Source of the DNA: JANPLN01 sp043757265
GTDB taxonomy: Bacteria; Bdellovibrionota; Bdellovibrionia; Bdellovibrionales; JAGQZY01
Length of the DNA: 53,992 bases
Assembly: GCA_043757265.1 (NCBI GenBank)
Contig: JAYUQP010000117.1
Coordinates: 1 to 53,992, forward strand
Direction: 5' to 3'
Below are positions 1-9,174 of this stretch, one piece after another. Positions within the stretch are counted from its first letter, which is position 1; each line of letters opens with the position of its first letter. The notes beneath the pieces were generated by a model, which made no database searches, was not told the DNA's origin, and saw only the letters and a list, made by a program, of their open reading frames with translations. The translations under genes were made by a program, and so were the position numbers.

Positions 1-196
1 ATGGCAAATCAACAACTTGATGGGGAACGTTGTGCTTTTGGCAGAGCTTTTGCGATTGATCAATTTCTTTGACGCTGGCTTTTTGCCCGTACGAAAACGT
101 AAGTGCGAGTTTTACTCCGCCGTCTTGCAGAGCCTCTAAAAAGTTAACAGTTGAATCCAATCCCGCTGAAAGCAATACAAGCTTTTTACCGTTCAT
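1..196 (-). CDS. queC: QueC, 7-cyano-7-deazaguanine (preQ0) synthase, 3' part beyond window
   Basis: Only the first 65 codons are present; the gene runs off the left edge. The N-terminus carries the PP-loop ATPase signature LLSAGLDSTVN (residues about 7-17), the ATP pyrophosphatase motif of the QueC family, followed by TFSYGQKA, also typical of QueC. QueC converts 7-carboxy-7-deazaguanine to preQ0, the precursor made upstream of the Tgt and QueA steps. Its ATG overlaps the recJ TGA in an ATGA, so it is translationally coupled at the end of the operon. Having queC in the same transcript as tgt and queA supports the call. The second motif residue is Ala rather than the common Gly (SAGLDS for SGGLDS), a modest variation. 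Confidence 0.9.
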   Translation of the reverse strand, partial: MNGKKLVLLSAGLDSTVNFLEALQDGGVKLALTFSYGQKASVKEIDQSQKLCQKHNVPHQVVDLP

Positions 197-1914
197 ACGG
201 TCTCCTTGATATCTTTGAGTAACAACTGGATTCGGCGGCTCCCCATAAACTCATTCCATTGCGGTTCGCACAAAATAGAAAATGTTTTTTTTCCGGCATC
301 CTTGAAAAATTCCAGATCAGGTGGAAAAAACCAAACACATTCCATCAAAAATCCTCGTGGGTCGGCAAAGGATGTTTTTAGGTGAGCTTGCTTCATCGTG
401 GTCACTTTTTGCGCTTTCAGCCCATCCACGCGAAAAACTGGTGTTGGAAAGTGCTGCCCAAAGGGTTCAAGATCATCCCACGACTTCATAAAACTTTGAA
501 TGCCATGAAAGTCGAGTTGGAGATCGTAAATTTGCGACATCTCAACATCAGCGGTCTGGTGTAAAGCCTGAGCCAAACTGCTTTCAAAATCAGAAGCTTT
601 TTCAGGATTAAGTTCAAAGCCGGCGGCTGCGGGATGGCCACCAAATTTGTTAAGGCATTTACTCGAAGCTTGCAACGCCTTGAGCACGCTGACCGAACTG
701 CCGTTTGGAGCGCGAGCACTTCCAACAATCACACCCTTTTTTGTCAAAGCCCCGACAAATGCGGGACGCTGGAAACGATTTACAAGTTGAGTTGCTAAAA
801 GTCCAACTAGGCCCTTATGAAAGTGCTCCGACCAAAAAAATAAAACGTTAGGCTCTGTGCTCGTGCTTTCAGAATTCAGCTGCTTTTGAACAACCATGGC
901 CTCAAGCAATTCTTCTGCTTCGCCAAGCAGAGCCACGCGGTGCTCGTTATTTTTCAAAACTGTTTGCACCATGAGAGCCGCTTTTGCGGGATCTTCCACC
1001 ATAAAAATATCAATAGGCTTCAGCTCCACATCCAAACGAGTCAGGGAATTAAGCTTTGGAACAAAACGAATCGCCACGTCCTGCGCACGTAGCATTTTAT
1101 CGTTCATCTTTAGAGCATCTAGCAAAAGGCGAATGCCCGGCATTGAAGTTTTCTCGAGAACCTTGAGGCCATGTTTTACTAGTATGCGGTTTTCCTCAAC
1201 GATGGGAACTAGATCGGCTACGGTTCCGATCGCAAAACAGTCTAGAAGCGATTTAATATCAAATTCGTTTTCAAGAAGATTTTGTTGTTTTAAATGTCGG
1301 CGCAGAGCCATGATTAAATAAAATCCAACACCTGTGCCGCACAAAAATCCCAAGCCCGATGTGCAATTTGGTTGATTGGGGTTAACGATACAATAGGCTT
1401 GCGGTGTTTGATCGAGCACCTGATGATGGTCGGTTAAAATAACATCCACACCCAATGCTTGAACTTTTTCGACGCTCTCAACGTCGGTTATTCCCACATC
1501 GACGGTGATAAAGACCTTTACGTTGTTTTGCTCAATAAATTTTAGCGCCAGGTGAAAATGAAATCCGTAACCATCGGTGTGTCGATCAGGCTGGCAATAA
1601 AAAATATTCTTAAAGCCCAGCCCTCGAAGTCCGCGGTACATCAGCGCCAGGGCCGGTGTCCCGTCCATGTCAAAGTCACCGTAAATACAAATAGCTTCCT
1701 GGTTTTGCTTTGCGAGCGTCAAGCGCTGCAGGGCTTTTTCCATACCAAGCAGCGTGAGCGGATCTTTAAGATTTTTTAGATTGTAAAACAAAAACGCATG
1801 CACCGATTCGGAGTCTTTAAATCCCCGCGCTGCCAAAAACTGAGTCACCACTCCATCGAAGCCCTTAACTAAGAGCTCCGCCTGGGACTCACGCGGGGCC
1901 CAAAGGACTTCCAT
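193..1914 (-). CDS. recJ: RecJ, single-stranded-DNA-specific 5'-3' exonuclease
   Basis: A 573-residue protein, the usual RecJ length. It shows the DHH-phosphoesterase motifs in order: YGDFDMDG (metal aspartates at about 80-84), TDHHQ (162-164), the CGTGVGF and ADLVPI segments (192-236), and the C-terminal DHHA1 motif GGHPAAAGF (425-433). RecJ degrades 5'-ended single strands in recombination and mismatch repair. The start directly abuts the secF stop with no gap, and the stop overlaps queC. The usual Ala of the DxDxDG loop is Met here (DFDMDG), which leaves the metal-binding aspartates intact. Its position inside a secretion and tRNA-modification operon looks like housekeeping linkage rather than a functional partnership (inference). 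Confidence 0.95.
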   Translation of the reverse strand: MEVLWAPRESQAELLVKGFDGVVTQFLAARGFKDSESVHAFLFYNLKNLKDPLTLLGMEKALQRLTLAKQNQEAICIYGDFDMDGTPALALMYRGLRGLGFKNIFYCQPDRHTDGYGFHFHLALKFIEQNNVKVFITVDVGITDVESVEKVQALGVDVILTDHHQVLDQTPQAYCIVNPNQPNCTSGLGFLCGTGVGFYLIMALRRHLKQQNLLENEFDIKSLLDCFAIGTVADLVPIVEENRILVKHGLKVLEKTSMPGIRLLLDALKMNDKMLRAQDVAIRFVPKLNSLTRLDVELKPIDIFMVEDPAKAALMVQTVLKNNEHRVALLGEAEELLEAMVVQKQLNSESTSTEPNVLFFWSEHFHKGLVGLLATQLVNRFQRPAFVGALTKKGVIVGSARAPNGSSVSVLKALQASSKCLNKFGGHPAAAGFELNPEKASDFESSLAQALHQTADVEMSQIYDLQLDFHGIQSFMKSWDDLEPFGQHFPTPVFRVDGLKAQKVTTMKQAHLKTSFADPRGFLMECVWFFPPDLEFFKDAGKKTFSILCEPQWNEFMGSRRIQLLLKDIKETV

Positions 1915-2844
1915 TTACGCAAACTTTTTTATCAGTTTATCGGTGATAGGAACTAATGGCGCTGCCACATAAATCGAAGAGAACGTACCCAGTACAACCC
2001 CAATCATCATAGTGAAGGCGATGTCTTGAATAACTCCCGTTCCAAAAACGAAAAGACAAACTGCGCTTAACATCGTTGTGGTTCCTGTTAATAAAGTTCG
2101 GATGAACATTTCGTTAAGCGAACGATTGATGACAAAGTACAAACCTTTGTCTTTATAGATGGGCTCGTTTTCGCGAAGACTGTCGTAAATCACTAACGTA
2201 TCGTTGAGCGAGTACCCGATTAGCGTCAACACACCCGCCAACACCTGAATATTTACCTCGCGTCCAAGAATCGAGTAGATGCCCAGTAAAACGATGGTGT
2301 CGTGAAACAAGCAGATGACCGCACCTGGCGAGTAGCGAAAATCAAACCGCAAGCCAACGTAAATCAAGATAACAATCAAACTGTAAAGTACAGAAAGAAG
2401 AGCTTGCTTCTTAAGTTCGCCACCAACTTGTGGACCCACGGAGTCCACGCGTAAAACACCGTCGGCTGGAAGAGCCATTTGCGCTTTTAGGGCGTTTGTG
2501 AGTTTTTCGATGCGAACTTGGTTAAGTTTGTTAGTCTCTTGGTTTGTCGCGCCCTGCGCCTGCTGCATACGAATGAGCACTTCATTTTCTGTTCCAAAAG
2601 TTTGCACCGAAGATCCATTGGCACCGATTTCATCAAGGATCGTGCGGATCTTCGCCACATCCGGGGGACTAGCAAATTTTACTTGCAGTTCGTTTCCGCC
2701 TTCGAAGTCGATCCCAAAATGAAAACCCTTTGTCATAATGAAAAATACGGCCACAACGAGAGTCAAAACAGAAATACCTCCCATAATAGGAGCGATTTTC
2801 ATGTAGTCGATTCGTCCAAAATCAGCAAAATTTTTCGTACTCAT
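1915..2844 (-). CDS. secF: SecF, protein translocase subunit
   Basis: A 309-residue integral membrane protein. TM1 lies at about 20-38, followed by the conserved GIDFEGGNELQVKF of the first periplasmic region, then five C-terminal membrane segments containing the SecD/SecF signature GYSLNDTLVIYDSLRE. SecF works with SecD and YajC at the SecYEG channel, using proton motive force to pull secreted proteins through. The start lies 10 bases after the secD stop, and an AAGGAGA ribosome site overlaps the end of secD. The stop TAA is immediately followed by the recJ ATG. No anomaly is visible. Confidence 0.97.
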   Translation of the reverse strand: MSTKNFADFGRIDYMKIAPIMGGISVLTLVVAVFFIMTKGFHFGIDFEGGNELQVKFASPPDVAKIRTILDEIGANGSSVQTFGTENEVLIRMQQAQGATNQETNKLNQVRIEKLTNALKAQMALPADGVLRVDSVGPQVGGELKKQALLSVLYSLIVILIYVGLRFDFRYSPGAVICLFHDTIVLLGIYSILGREVNIQVLAGVLTLIGYSLNDTLVIYDSLRENEPIYKDKGLYFVINRSLNEMFIRTLLTGTTTMLSAVCLFVFGTGVIQDIAFTMMIGVVLGTFSSIYVAAPLVPITDKLIKKFA

Positions 2845-2854
2845 TGATCTCTCC

Positions 2855-4546
2855 TTAGATTCTGATCTTCCATTTAAATTTGACTACAAACAATTCAATC
2901 AGCGTACGAGTTAAGTAAATCGCCGTGAACATAGAAACTGCGAGGCCGATGATTAGCGAAATTGCAAATCCGCGAATGGGACCAGAACCGTAGTACATCA
3001 AAATCAAACAAGACGCGACGACCGTGGCGTTGGAATCGAAAATAGTCCAGAATGCACGACCGTACCCATCGCGAACCGAGGCCGCAAGGCTTGCTCCGCG
3101 TGAAAGCTCATCGCGAACTTTTTCAAAAATGATGATGTTGGCATCCACTGCCATACCAATGGTCAATGCGATCCCCGCAATCCCAGGGAGCGTAATTGTC
3201 GCGCGAAGCGACGACAAAACTGCAAACAACAAAATCATATTCACTAGCACCGCGATGTCGGCGATGACTCCAAACATTCTGTAATACGCAATCATAAAGA
3301 TGATGACGAGGATACCTCCCATGATCGTTGCATTTTTTCCCTTGGCGATGGAGTCAGCACCAAGCGATGGTCCTACAGTGCGCTCCTCGAGCAATTCAAG
3401 AGTTACAGGTAAGGCACCAGATCTGAGAACCATACTCAAAAGATTGGCTTCCTTAAGAATATCCTGAAAATTTCCTTGGCCTAGCTGAATTACGCCGTTC
3501 CCGCCAGTGATGGGGCCACGAATCTGCGGCGCCGATTGCACAACACCGTCAAGCACGATGGCCATAAGCTCTTTTGTATACTGAGTTGTAAGATCGCCGA
3601 AGTCTTTAGCTCCCTTATCGTTAAAGCTAAAAGCGACCTGTGGGGAATTATCGTTCGGGTCGTTCGTTGTGTAGGCGTTGTCTAGTGTGTCTCCGCCGAT
3701 CATAGCGTCCACTCTAAGCAACATCGGAATTTTTCCGGTTTCCAAAGTTTTTGCGGTTGGCACTTTCATAAAGCGCACAATTGTATTTTTGGGGATTTTG
3801 TCTTTCAGAGCCGTGTTCAACTTCTCGAGATAAGCCGAATAGCGAAGGCCCTCTTTACCCAAAGTAAAGTTTCCAGTCTTTTCAACCTCATCGATCGATT
3901 TTTGCAACTCTTCGACGTTGGCATCCTTGTCCACAATCATGAATTCGAGTTTTGCAGTTCGATTGATTAGGTTTTTCGCACTCTCAGTATCGGTCACTCC
4001 CGGTAGCTGCACCAAAATGCGATCGTCGCCTTGAATAGTGATAACCGGTTCGGCCACACCGAACTCATCAATCCGGTTAGCGATCACTTCACGCGCTTTT
4101 TCGACCAAGTTTCGTTTGAATTGTGCAAGATACGCTTCGTAGTACTGAACCTCAACAAAACCCATTCCTGATTTTGTCACCTGGAGTGCGCCGCGGTTTG
4201 TTTGATCGATATAGTCTTCTACAGGACCTGCTGGGCCCTGAAAGAGAACTTTTAAACCGACAATGTTCGAATCAACGATCTCAACAGTGGCATCAATTTT
4301 CTTATCCACTTTTAAACCGTTTTTTAAACTTGCAGCCTGTTTCCCGCTCTGTTCTTTCATGGCTGCCGGAACATCCACTCCTAAGCCAAGATGGAGACCG
4401 CCTTGGATGTCCAAACCGTAATTGAGTTTTTCCTTAGTAGGCCACCAAATTTTGGACACATCCATAAAATTGGGCGCGACCCATACCAAACCAATTAAAG
4501 TGACCACTAAACAGATGATCAGTCGTCCTCTCAAGCTTTCAGTCAT
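2855..4546 (-). CDS. secD: SecD, protein translocase subunit
   Basis: A 563-residue protein with one N-terminal membrane helix (about 7-26), the conserved LNYGLDIQGGLHLGLGVDV, a large periplasmic P1 domain, the P4-type motif SAPQIRGPITGG, and five C-terminal helices with the functional motif DANIIIFEKVRDELSRG. With SecF it forms the proton-driven export motor on the periplasmic side of SecYEG. The start overlaps the yajC stop by 8 bases and has a GAGG site. Order yajC-secD-secF is the classic arrangement. Confidence 0.97.
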   Translation of the reverse strand: MTESLRGRLIICLVVTLIGLVWVAPNFMDVSKIWWPTKEKLNYGLDIQGGLHLGLGVDVPAAMKEQSGKQAASLKNGLKVDKKIDATVEIVDSNIVGLKVLFQGPAGPVEDYIDQTNRGALQVTKSGMGFVEVQYYEAYLAQFKRNLVEKAREVIANRIDEFGVAEPVITIQGDDRILVQLPGVTDTESAKNLINRTAKLEFMIVDKDANVEELQKSIDEVEKTGNFTLGKEGLRYSAYLEKLNTALKDKIPKNTIVRFMKVPTAKTLETGKIPMLLRVDAMIGGDTLDNAYTTNDPNDNSPQVAFSFNDKGAKDFGDLTTQYTKELMAIVLDGVVQSAPQIRGPITGGNGVIQLGQGNFQDILKEANLLSMVLRSGALPVTLELLEERTVGPSLGADSIAKGKNATIMGGILVIIFMIAYYRMFGVIADIAVLVNMILLFAVLSSLRATITLPGIAGIALTIGMAVDANIIIFEKVRDELSRGASLAASVRDGYGRAFWTIFDSNATVVASCLILMYYGSGPIRGFAISLIIGLAVSMFTAIYLTRTLIELFVVKFKWKIRI

Positions 4547-4886
4547 TTTTTACCTCTTTACTCGACATCGCTACACTGCTGCGAAGCACACGAATCCGAA
4601 CTCCTTGTGCTACCTCAAGTGTTATAAATTTTTCTGTCAGACCTTCTATAGTTCCGAATATCCCACCAGATGTCAAAACCTCATCACCACGTTTTAACTG
4701 CGACAGAAATTGGGACTGCACCTTTTGTTTTTTAGCGTTGGGCCGAATTACGAGAAAAAAGAAAATCAATACAAATGCCAGGATGGGAACCATTTGCATT
4801 AAAAAGCTTGGCTTCGATGCGCCTGAATTTTGAGCAAATGCAGATACAGACAGAACGGTTGTTAATAAAAACGTGAAACCCTTCAT
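4539..4886 (-). CDS. yajC: YajC, preprotein translocase accessory subunit
   Basis: The start was chosen at 4886 rather than an upstream ATG at 4937 because a strong GGAGGG site sits five bases before it and the protein then begins with a hydrophobic stretch MKGFTFLLTTVLSVSAFAQ. This is slightly unusual, since most YajC proteins have only the central helix, visible here as VPILAFVLIFFFLVIRPNAKKQK. The downstream cytoplasmic part has the family pattern LKRGDEVLTSGGIFG. The protein is 115 residues long. Translation is coupled to secD by an 8-base overlap. The N-terminal hydrophobic stretch could be a cleaved signal or an extra helix. Confidence 0.92.
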   Translation of the reverse strand: MKGFTFLLTTVLSVSAFAQNSGASKPSFLMQMVPILAFVLIFFFLVIRPNAKKQKVQSQFLSQLKRGDEVLTSGGIFGTIEGLTEKFITLEVAQGVRIRVLRSSVAMSSKEVKND

Positions 4887-4952
4887 GAACCCTCCAGAAT
4901 AAAAATGACGGATGTTTAAAACCCCAGAGACAACCATTCTTTAGCGCGTGAA

Positions 4953-6089
4953 TCAAATAAAAACCGCGAGCATTTTGTCGCGAAATTCCGACCAGCGTTT
5001 TTGCAAAATAGCCTCGCGAGATTTTTCCATCAGTCGAAAGTAAAAGGCCAAATTGTGAATGGTGTTGAGGCGTGATCCTAAGATTTCCCCAGTCAAAAAT
5101 AAATGACGCAAGTAGCCCTTCGAAAAATTTTTGCACGTATAACAGTCACATGCAGGGTCTAAAGGACTGGGATCCATTTTGTACTCAGTGCGTTTGATAC
5201 TGAGTTTTCCCTGAGACGTGTAGAGTGTGCCATTGCGGGCAACGCGTGTTGGCAATACACAATCAAACATATCAATCCCACTATCGATACACAGAAGTAA
5301 ATCAATCGGTGTTCCAACTCCCATGAGGTACCGTGGTTTATTTTTTGGCATTTGGGGTACCACTTTTTTTACTAACTCGTGCATCATCTCGATAGGCTCC
5401 CCTACACTAAACCCGCCGAGCGCATATCCAGGTAGCTCCACAGATGTGATCTGTTCCATGCTTCGCATGCGCGAATCGTACGACAATCCGCCCTGCGCAA
5501 TTCCAAACAGCAAGCTTTCCTTGCGATCCATGCGCTGCACACAACGATGAAGCCAGCGCAGCGTAAGAGCCATGGAAGATTCAATTTGTTCGGGTGTTGC
5601 CGGCCACGGCGGACACTCGTCGAAAGCCATGATGATGTCGGCTCCCAAATCCATTTGGATTTCCATACTTTTTTCGGGGCTGATAAAATATTTACTGCCA
5701 TCAATGTGGCTGCGAAACTCCACACCCTCTTCGGTGATTTTGCGAAGTTTTGAGAGCGAAAAAACCTGAAAGCCACCGCTATCTGTAAGAATTGGTTTGT
5801 GCCAGTTCATAAATTTGTGCAAGCCACCAAGGTGTTTGACTACGTCTTCGCCGGGACGCAAATGCAAATGATAAGTATTCCCGAGCACAACCTGGCAACC
5901 CAGTGTTTCGAGCTCGTCAGGAGCCATAGCCTTAACTGTGCCCCGAGTTCCCACAGCCATAAACACGGGAGTTTGAATTTCACCATGGGCGGTTTGCAAA
6001 CGTGCGGACCGTGCTTCACCATCGATGCCGTCGATCGCAAATGCGCCAACGTGTTTGATGGTTTTTTTAGTTATTACTTCTTGGTCCAT
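4953..6089 (-). CDS. tgt: Tgt, tRNA-guanine(34) transglycosylase
   Basis: A 378-residue enzyme that swaps G34 for preQ1 in GUN-anticodon tRNAs. Conserved elements are ILTDSGGFQVFSL (the catalytic base Asp), MAFDECPPWPA, GIAQGGLSYDSRMRS, GYALGGFSVGEP, the nucleophile segment DMFDCVLPTRVARNG, and the zinc site CDCYTC plus a downstream His. Its start overlaps the end of queA by 16 bases, so the two are coupled. A 66-base gap separates it from yajC. It sits between QueA (next step) and, further downstream, QueC (earlier step), which supports a genuine queuosine pathway. Confidence 0.97.
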   Translation of the reverse strand: MDQEVITKKTIKHVGAFAIDGIDGEARSARLQTAHGEIQTPVFMAVGTRGTVKAMAPDELETLGCQVVLGNTYHLHLRPGEDVVKHLGGLHKFMNWHKPILTDSGGFQVFSLSKLRKITEEGVEFRSHIDGSKYFISPEKSMEIQMDLGADIIMAFDECPPWPATPEQIESSMALTLRWLHRCVQRMDRKESLLFGIAQGGLSYDSRMRSMEQITSVELPGYALGGFSVGEPIEMMHELVKKVVPQMPKNKPRYLMGVGTPIDLLLCIDSGIDMFDCVLPTRVARNGTLYTSQGKLSIKRTEYKMDPSPLDPACDCYTCKNFSKGYLRHLFLTGEILGSRLNTIHNLAFYFRLMEKSREAILQKRWSEFRDKMLAVFI

Positions 6090-7093
6090 ACCGACAGATC
6101 TCCATAGCTAAAGAGGCGAAACTCTCGCTCAATGGCCCATTGATAGCAAGTCAAAACAGTTTCCAGGCCGGCAAACGCAGACACAAGTGCCAGCAGCGTG
6201 GATTGCGGTTGATGAAAATTTGTAAGGAGCACATCTACCGCCTTAAATTCGTAACCGGGCTTTATAAAAATATCGGTTTCGCCGACAAAACCCTCGGCCG
6301 TTTTTGGCAAAAGACCGTTGGCCCATGCTTCGAGCGAACGTGCCGCTGTTGTGCCAAGAGCCCACACCCGCCCGCCGTTTTCCTGCGCTTGTAAAATTTT
6401 TTGAATCGTAGAAAGCGGAATATGCACCGCCTCTGCATGCATTTTATGGTGATCGAGATCCTCGCTGTGCACTGGTAGAAATGTACCAAGCCCGACGTGC
6501 AAGCAAAGTGGAGCGACCTCAACACCGCGGGCTTTGATTCGTTCGATATCAAAAGCTTTGAAATGAAAGCTCGCAGTCGGTGCCGCCAAACTGCCCGCCA
6601 CTTTGGCCCATGCCGTTTGGTAATCGGCAATGTCTCGTTCGCGGCTTTGACGCTCTCCCCGTTTTTGTTGAATGTAGGGAGGAAGCGGCAAATCGCCATA
6701 CTTTTCAAAATACGAAAATCCAAGCGGTGCTTTTGTAGACACCACTTGCGGTAGACCACTTTTCTCGAGGGTAATTGCGGTTCCACACGGAAGAACTTCG
6801 CCGCGTGCTGACCATTTGCGTGCGGGACACAAAACGTCCCAGCGCCCGTCGCCTAGATCTTTGACAAAAAGAATTTCAAGCCCTGATTGAGTTGAGACTC
6901 GAGCTTTTAAAACTCGGGTTTCGTTGATGATAAAAATATCTTCAGCATTCATGCGCGAAGTGAGCTGCGTAAGTGTGGTTTCCTCGGGCGGCTTTTTTTT
7001 AAGGAGATCCACCCACATCACACGACTTACTTTTTGTGGCGACGTAGCAATAAGATCCTGCGGATAGGAAAAATCAAGTTCACGAGTTTTCAC
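6074..7093 (-). CDS. queA: QueA, S-adenosylmethionine:tRNA ribosyltransferase-isomerase
   Basis: A 339-residue protein, the normal length. It transfers the ribosyl of SAM to preQ1 in tRNA to give epoxyqueuosine. Recognisable pieces are the N-terminus RELDFSYPQDLIA, LPLPPYI, the long signature LCLHVGLGTFLPV followed by HKMHAE, and the C-terminal TDIFIKPGYEF and LLTNFHQPQSTLL. The start is a GTG at 7093, chosen because it gives the family N-terminus; no strong ribosome site is seen ahead of it. It is the first gene of the seven-gene operon that runs to the left edge. Confidence 0.96.
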   Translation of the reverse strand: MKTRELDFSYPQDLIATSPQKVSRVMWVDLLKKKPPEETTLTQLTSRMNAEDIFIINETRVLKARVSTQSGLEILFVKDLGDGRWDVLCPARKWSARGEVLPCGTAITLEKSGLPQVVSTKAPLGFSYFEKYGDLPLPPYIQQKRGERQSRERDIADYQTAWAKVAGSLAAPTASFHFKAFDIERIKARGVEVAPLCLHVGLGTFLPVHSEDLDHHKMHAEAVHIPLSTIQKILQAQENGGRVWALGTTAARSLEAWANGLLPKTAEGFVGETDIFIKPGYEFKAVDVLLTNFHQPQSTLLALVSAFAGLETVLTCYQWAIEREFRLFSYGDLSVWTKK

Positions 7094-7455
7094 GATGGAA
7101 TGGTGATAACTTTAAAGAGATTTTGTGTCCAGCGCTGATGGCCGCTTTGGAAAAAAAAACGGGGACTGGCTCTTCACCTGATCCCCCCCAACTAGTAACA
7201 ACTGCGTCCGTGCAACCCCTGGAAGTTCATCCTGAACATTCCTTTGGAAAGCTTATCCTAAAACTTCCGTTCCTGGAATCTTATCCTAAGCTTTCCAACT
7301 TTCCATTCGTAGAAAGCACTCCTACAGACGTTGAAGGTAATCGAGGTGGTTAGTTTTTGGGCACAAATTGATTTTATAGCTGGTATTGACAATTGTTTGG
7401 GAGTTCAGTTTACTGCGCATCCCTCTAAGTAGCTATATTGTTACGGTATTCATCC
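7094..7455. other. intergenic region between queA operon and tRNA-Leu
   Basis: No coding potential is convincing here. It must hold the queA operon promoter (minus strand), which I cannot place. Around 7248-7307 there is an inverted repeat with arms GGAAAGCTTA and TAAGCTTTCC separated by about 40 bases that include a repeated CTTATCCTAA. The right-hand end holds the tRNA promoter. Confidence 0.5.
7386..7414 (+). promoter_or_regulatory. sigma70-type promoter of tRNA-Leu
   Basis: TTGACA at 7386-7391, a 17-base spacer, then TTTACT at 7409-7414, followed by a GC-rich discriminator (GCGC). The mature tRNA begins 42 bases after the -10 element. A GC-rich discriminator is typical of stable-RNA promoters under stringent control (family knowledge; not shown here). 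Confidence 0.65.
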
Positions 7456-9174
7456 GCGCGGATGGTGGAATTGGTAGACACGTACGTTTGAGGGGCGTAA
7501 GCCGAAAGGTGTGGGGGTTCGAGTCCCCCTCCGCGCACCAATCGATACAGTGGACGAACCCACACACCTTAAAAAATAAGAACCGCCGCCAGAACCATTG
7601 GTTCCGGTGGCTTTTGTTTGAATGTTATTTGGATTTGAACCAAAAGTGGGCGCAAGTAGGCCCACTCTGATCTTGGTTGGATGAATTTCGGCAAACTCGA
7701 TGAGATTGGAGTAAAGAGGCCGACGGTTTTCTACGGGAGTCTCTTCTAAACGCGCAATTGTTCTTGCAAGCTTATCTCGCAGCCTCCCCCCATCAATCAC
7801 TTGGGATTTTAATCCCGTGGCTTTTATCAGGAGATTCTGCTTGGTTGTTTTTAACTCAATTATTTTTTTATTCGCTTCTTTAATCTGCTCGTAGAACAAA
7901 TCCGCAGGAACCTCTGGCGGCAGATCTGCAATTCGTAAAACCAAATTTTGCACTCGCTTCTGCTTGGACTCGAGATCCATATCTAAAGATTTGATTTTAC
8001 CCTCAAGAGCTGGGATTTCTGTCACTGTGGATTTTGCATAAACGTCGAGCCAGTGCTCAATTAAATTTGGTGTCTCAAGTAAATTTTTAACAGATTTAAG
8101 CAAAACGTCTTCCATTCGCTCGGCTCGGACACTCTCAACACGACATCTTGTTAAATGACTGACTCCATCTTTATGGATTTTTCGCACATGACTGTAGTAA
8201 TGATGCTTTTTATTTTTACCATGCGCTGATTTTCCGCCGAGATTTTTACCACACTCGCCGCAAACAAGTTTTTCCGTGAGTGGATAGGGATACTTTTTCC
8301 ACTCATCGGGTTTATACTTATTCTTGTTTTGTGCTAATCGCTTTTGAGCTTGATTGAATAGCTCCACATCGATAATCCCAGCCCAGCTGGCTTTTACCAC
8401 CTCAACCTCGATCTTACTTTTATTAATCTCCCGTAAACCAATATAGGCTTTGTTTGTGAGCAGTCTATAAAGGCTTGAAATAGTAAAATGGCCGCCACCT
8501 TTTTCTAAGCCGTGCTTATTGGTGTATTTTTTAGCGAAAATTCCCCGACGCGAGAGCTCTAAACACGTTTGCCTTACGGATCTGACTTCTAAAAATAATT
8601 TAAATATCTCCTCTACTGTTTTACTCTCAATCTCGCTCGGTAGCAGTTCGCCAGGCTTGATCGGATTGCGGTCAAAGCCATAGGGTAAGCTTCCGCCATT
8701 CCAAAGACCACGCTTTGCGCGCGAAGCCCAGTTGGCAGAAATTCTCTCCGCCGTTTGCTTGCGCTCATACTGCGCAAAATTCATTAATTGAAAAACCATC
8801 ATTTCGCCAGAGGCCGTTGTGGTGTCAAATAACTCACGTAAAGTTACGAACCCCGCATTGTGCTTTTTAAACAAGTCCCACACTTCACAAAAATCCTTTA
8901 AAGATCTCGACAAACGTGACAGCTCTGTCGCCAGCACAAGATCCACACGCCCACTTTGCACGTCCTGTAAAAGCCTTTGGAACTCAGGGCGATTCATATC
9001 CTTGCCTGATTTATCATCACAGTAAAAATCGACAACCTGACCCCAGCTTGGATCTCTACGATTTTGCCCATCAACGTACTCAATTAGACGCTGTTTTTGG
9101 CTCACCAGGGCCCCATCCTGAATGCGAGCCTGCTCTTCCGTACTTACTCTTAGGTAAATGCCAACTCTCTTCAT
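7450..9174 (-). CDS. large serine recombinase (integrase)
   Basis: 574 residues. The N-terminal resolvase domain begins RVGIYLRVSTEEQA with the catalytic Ser at residue 11, followed by LATELSRLSRSLKDF (the conserved arginines). The Recombinase domain then appears (RAKRGLWNGGSLPYGF), a zinc-ribbon with CGECGKNLGG near 315-325, and a coiled-coil region with many Lys/Glu/Leu residues around 390-470. This is the architecture of phage and ICE serine integrases. The last 29 or so residues (GARRGTRTPTPFGL onward) are simply the antisense translation of tRNA-Leu, and the residues before them are antisense to the tRNA terminator, so the natural C-terminus was probably altered or extended when the element inserted (inference). 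It is translationally coupled to the small gene upstream (TAATG overlap). Confidence 0.9.
   Translation of the reverse strand: MKRVGIYLRVSTEEQARIQDGALVSQKQRLIEYVDGQNRRDPSWGQVVDFYCDDKSGKDMNRPEFQRLLQDVQSGRVDLVLATELSRLSRSLKDFCEVWDLFKKHNAGFVTLRELFDTTTASGEMMVFQLMNFAQYERKQTAERISANWASRAKRGLWNGGSLPYGFDRNPIKPGELLPSEIESKTVEEIFKLFLEVRSVRQTCLELSRRGIFAKKYTNKHGLEKGGGHFTISSLYRLLTNKAYIGLREINKSKIEVEVVKASWAGIIDVELFNQAQKRLAQNKNKYKPDEWKKYPYPLTEKLVCGECGKNLGGKSAHGKNKKHHYYSHVRKIHKDGVSHLTRCRVESVRAERMEDVLLKSVKNLLETPNLIEHWLDVYAKSTVTEIPALEGKIKSLDMDLESKQKRVQNLVLRIADLPPEVPADLFYEQIKEANKKIIELKTTKQNLLIKATGLKSQVIDGGRLRDKLARTIARLEETPVENRRPLYSNLIEFAEIHPTKIRVGLLAPTFGSNPNNIQTKATGTNGSGGGSYFLRCVGSSTVSIGARRGTRTPTPFGLRPSNVRVYQFHHPRG
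7456..7540 (+). tRNA. tRNA-Leu, anticodon GAG
   Basis: The acceptor stem is GCGCGGA pairing with TCCGCGC, followed by discriminator A and an encoded CCA. The D arm contains TGGTGGAATTGGTAGACAC. The anticodon stem TACGT/GCGTA has a T-G closing pair around the loop TTGAGGG, giving anticodon GAG. There is a long class II variable arm (GCC-GAAA-GGT) and a T arm GGGGG-TTCGAGT-CCCCC. The total is 85 bases with CCA. The integrase gene on the other strand reads through the whole tRNA, which marks this gene as the likely integration site. Confidence 0.97.
7583..7620 (+). terminator. rho-independent terminator after tRNA-Leu, probably bidirectional
   Basis: GCCGCCAGAACC (7585-7596) pairs with GGTTCCGGTGGC (7600-7611), 12 bp with two wobble or mismatch positions and a 3-base loop, followed by TTTTGTTT. 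On the other strand the same hairpin is followed by TTCTTATTTTTT, so it could also stop minus-strand transcription. It lies inside the integrase ORF. Confidence 0.75.

Noticed and set aside
7123..7353. 76-residue plus-strand frame between queA and tRNA-Leu
   Set aside because: No start signals, and it consists of the inverted-repeat sequence; considered intergenic.
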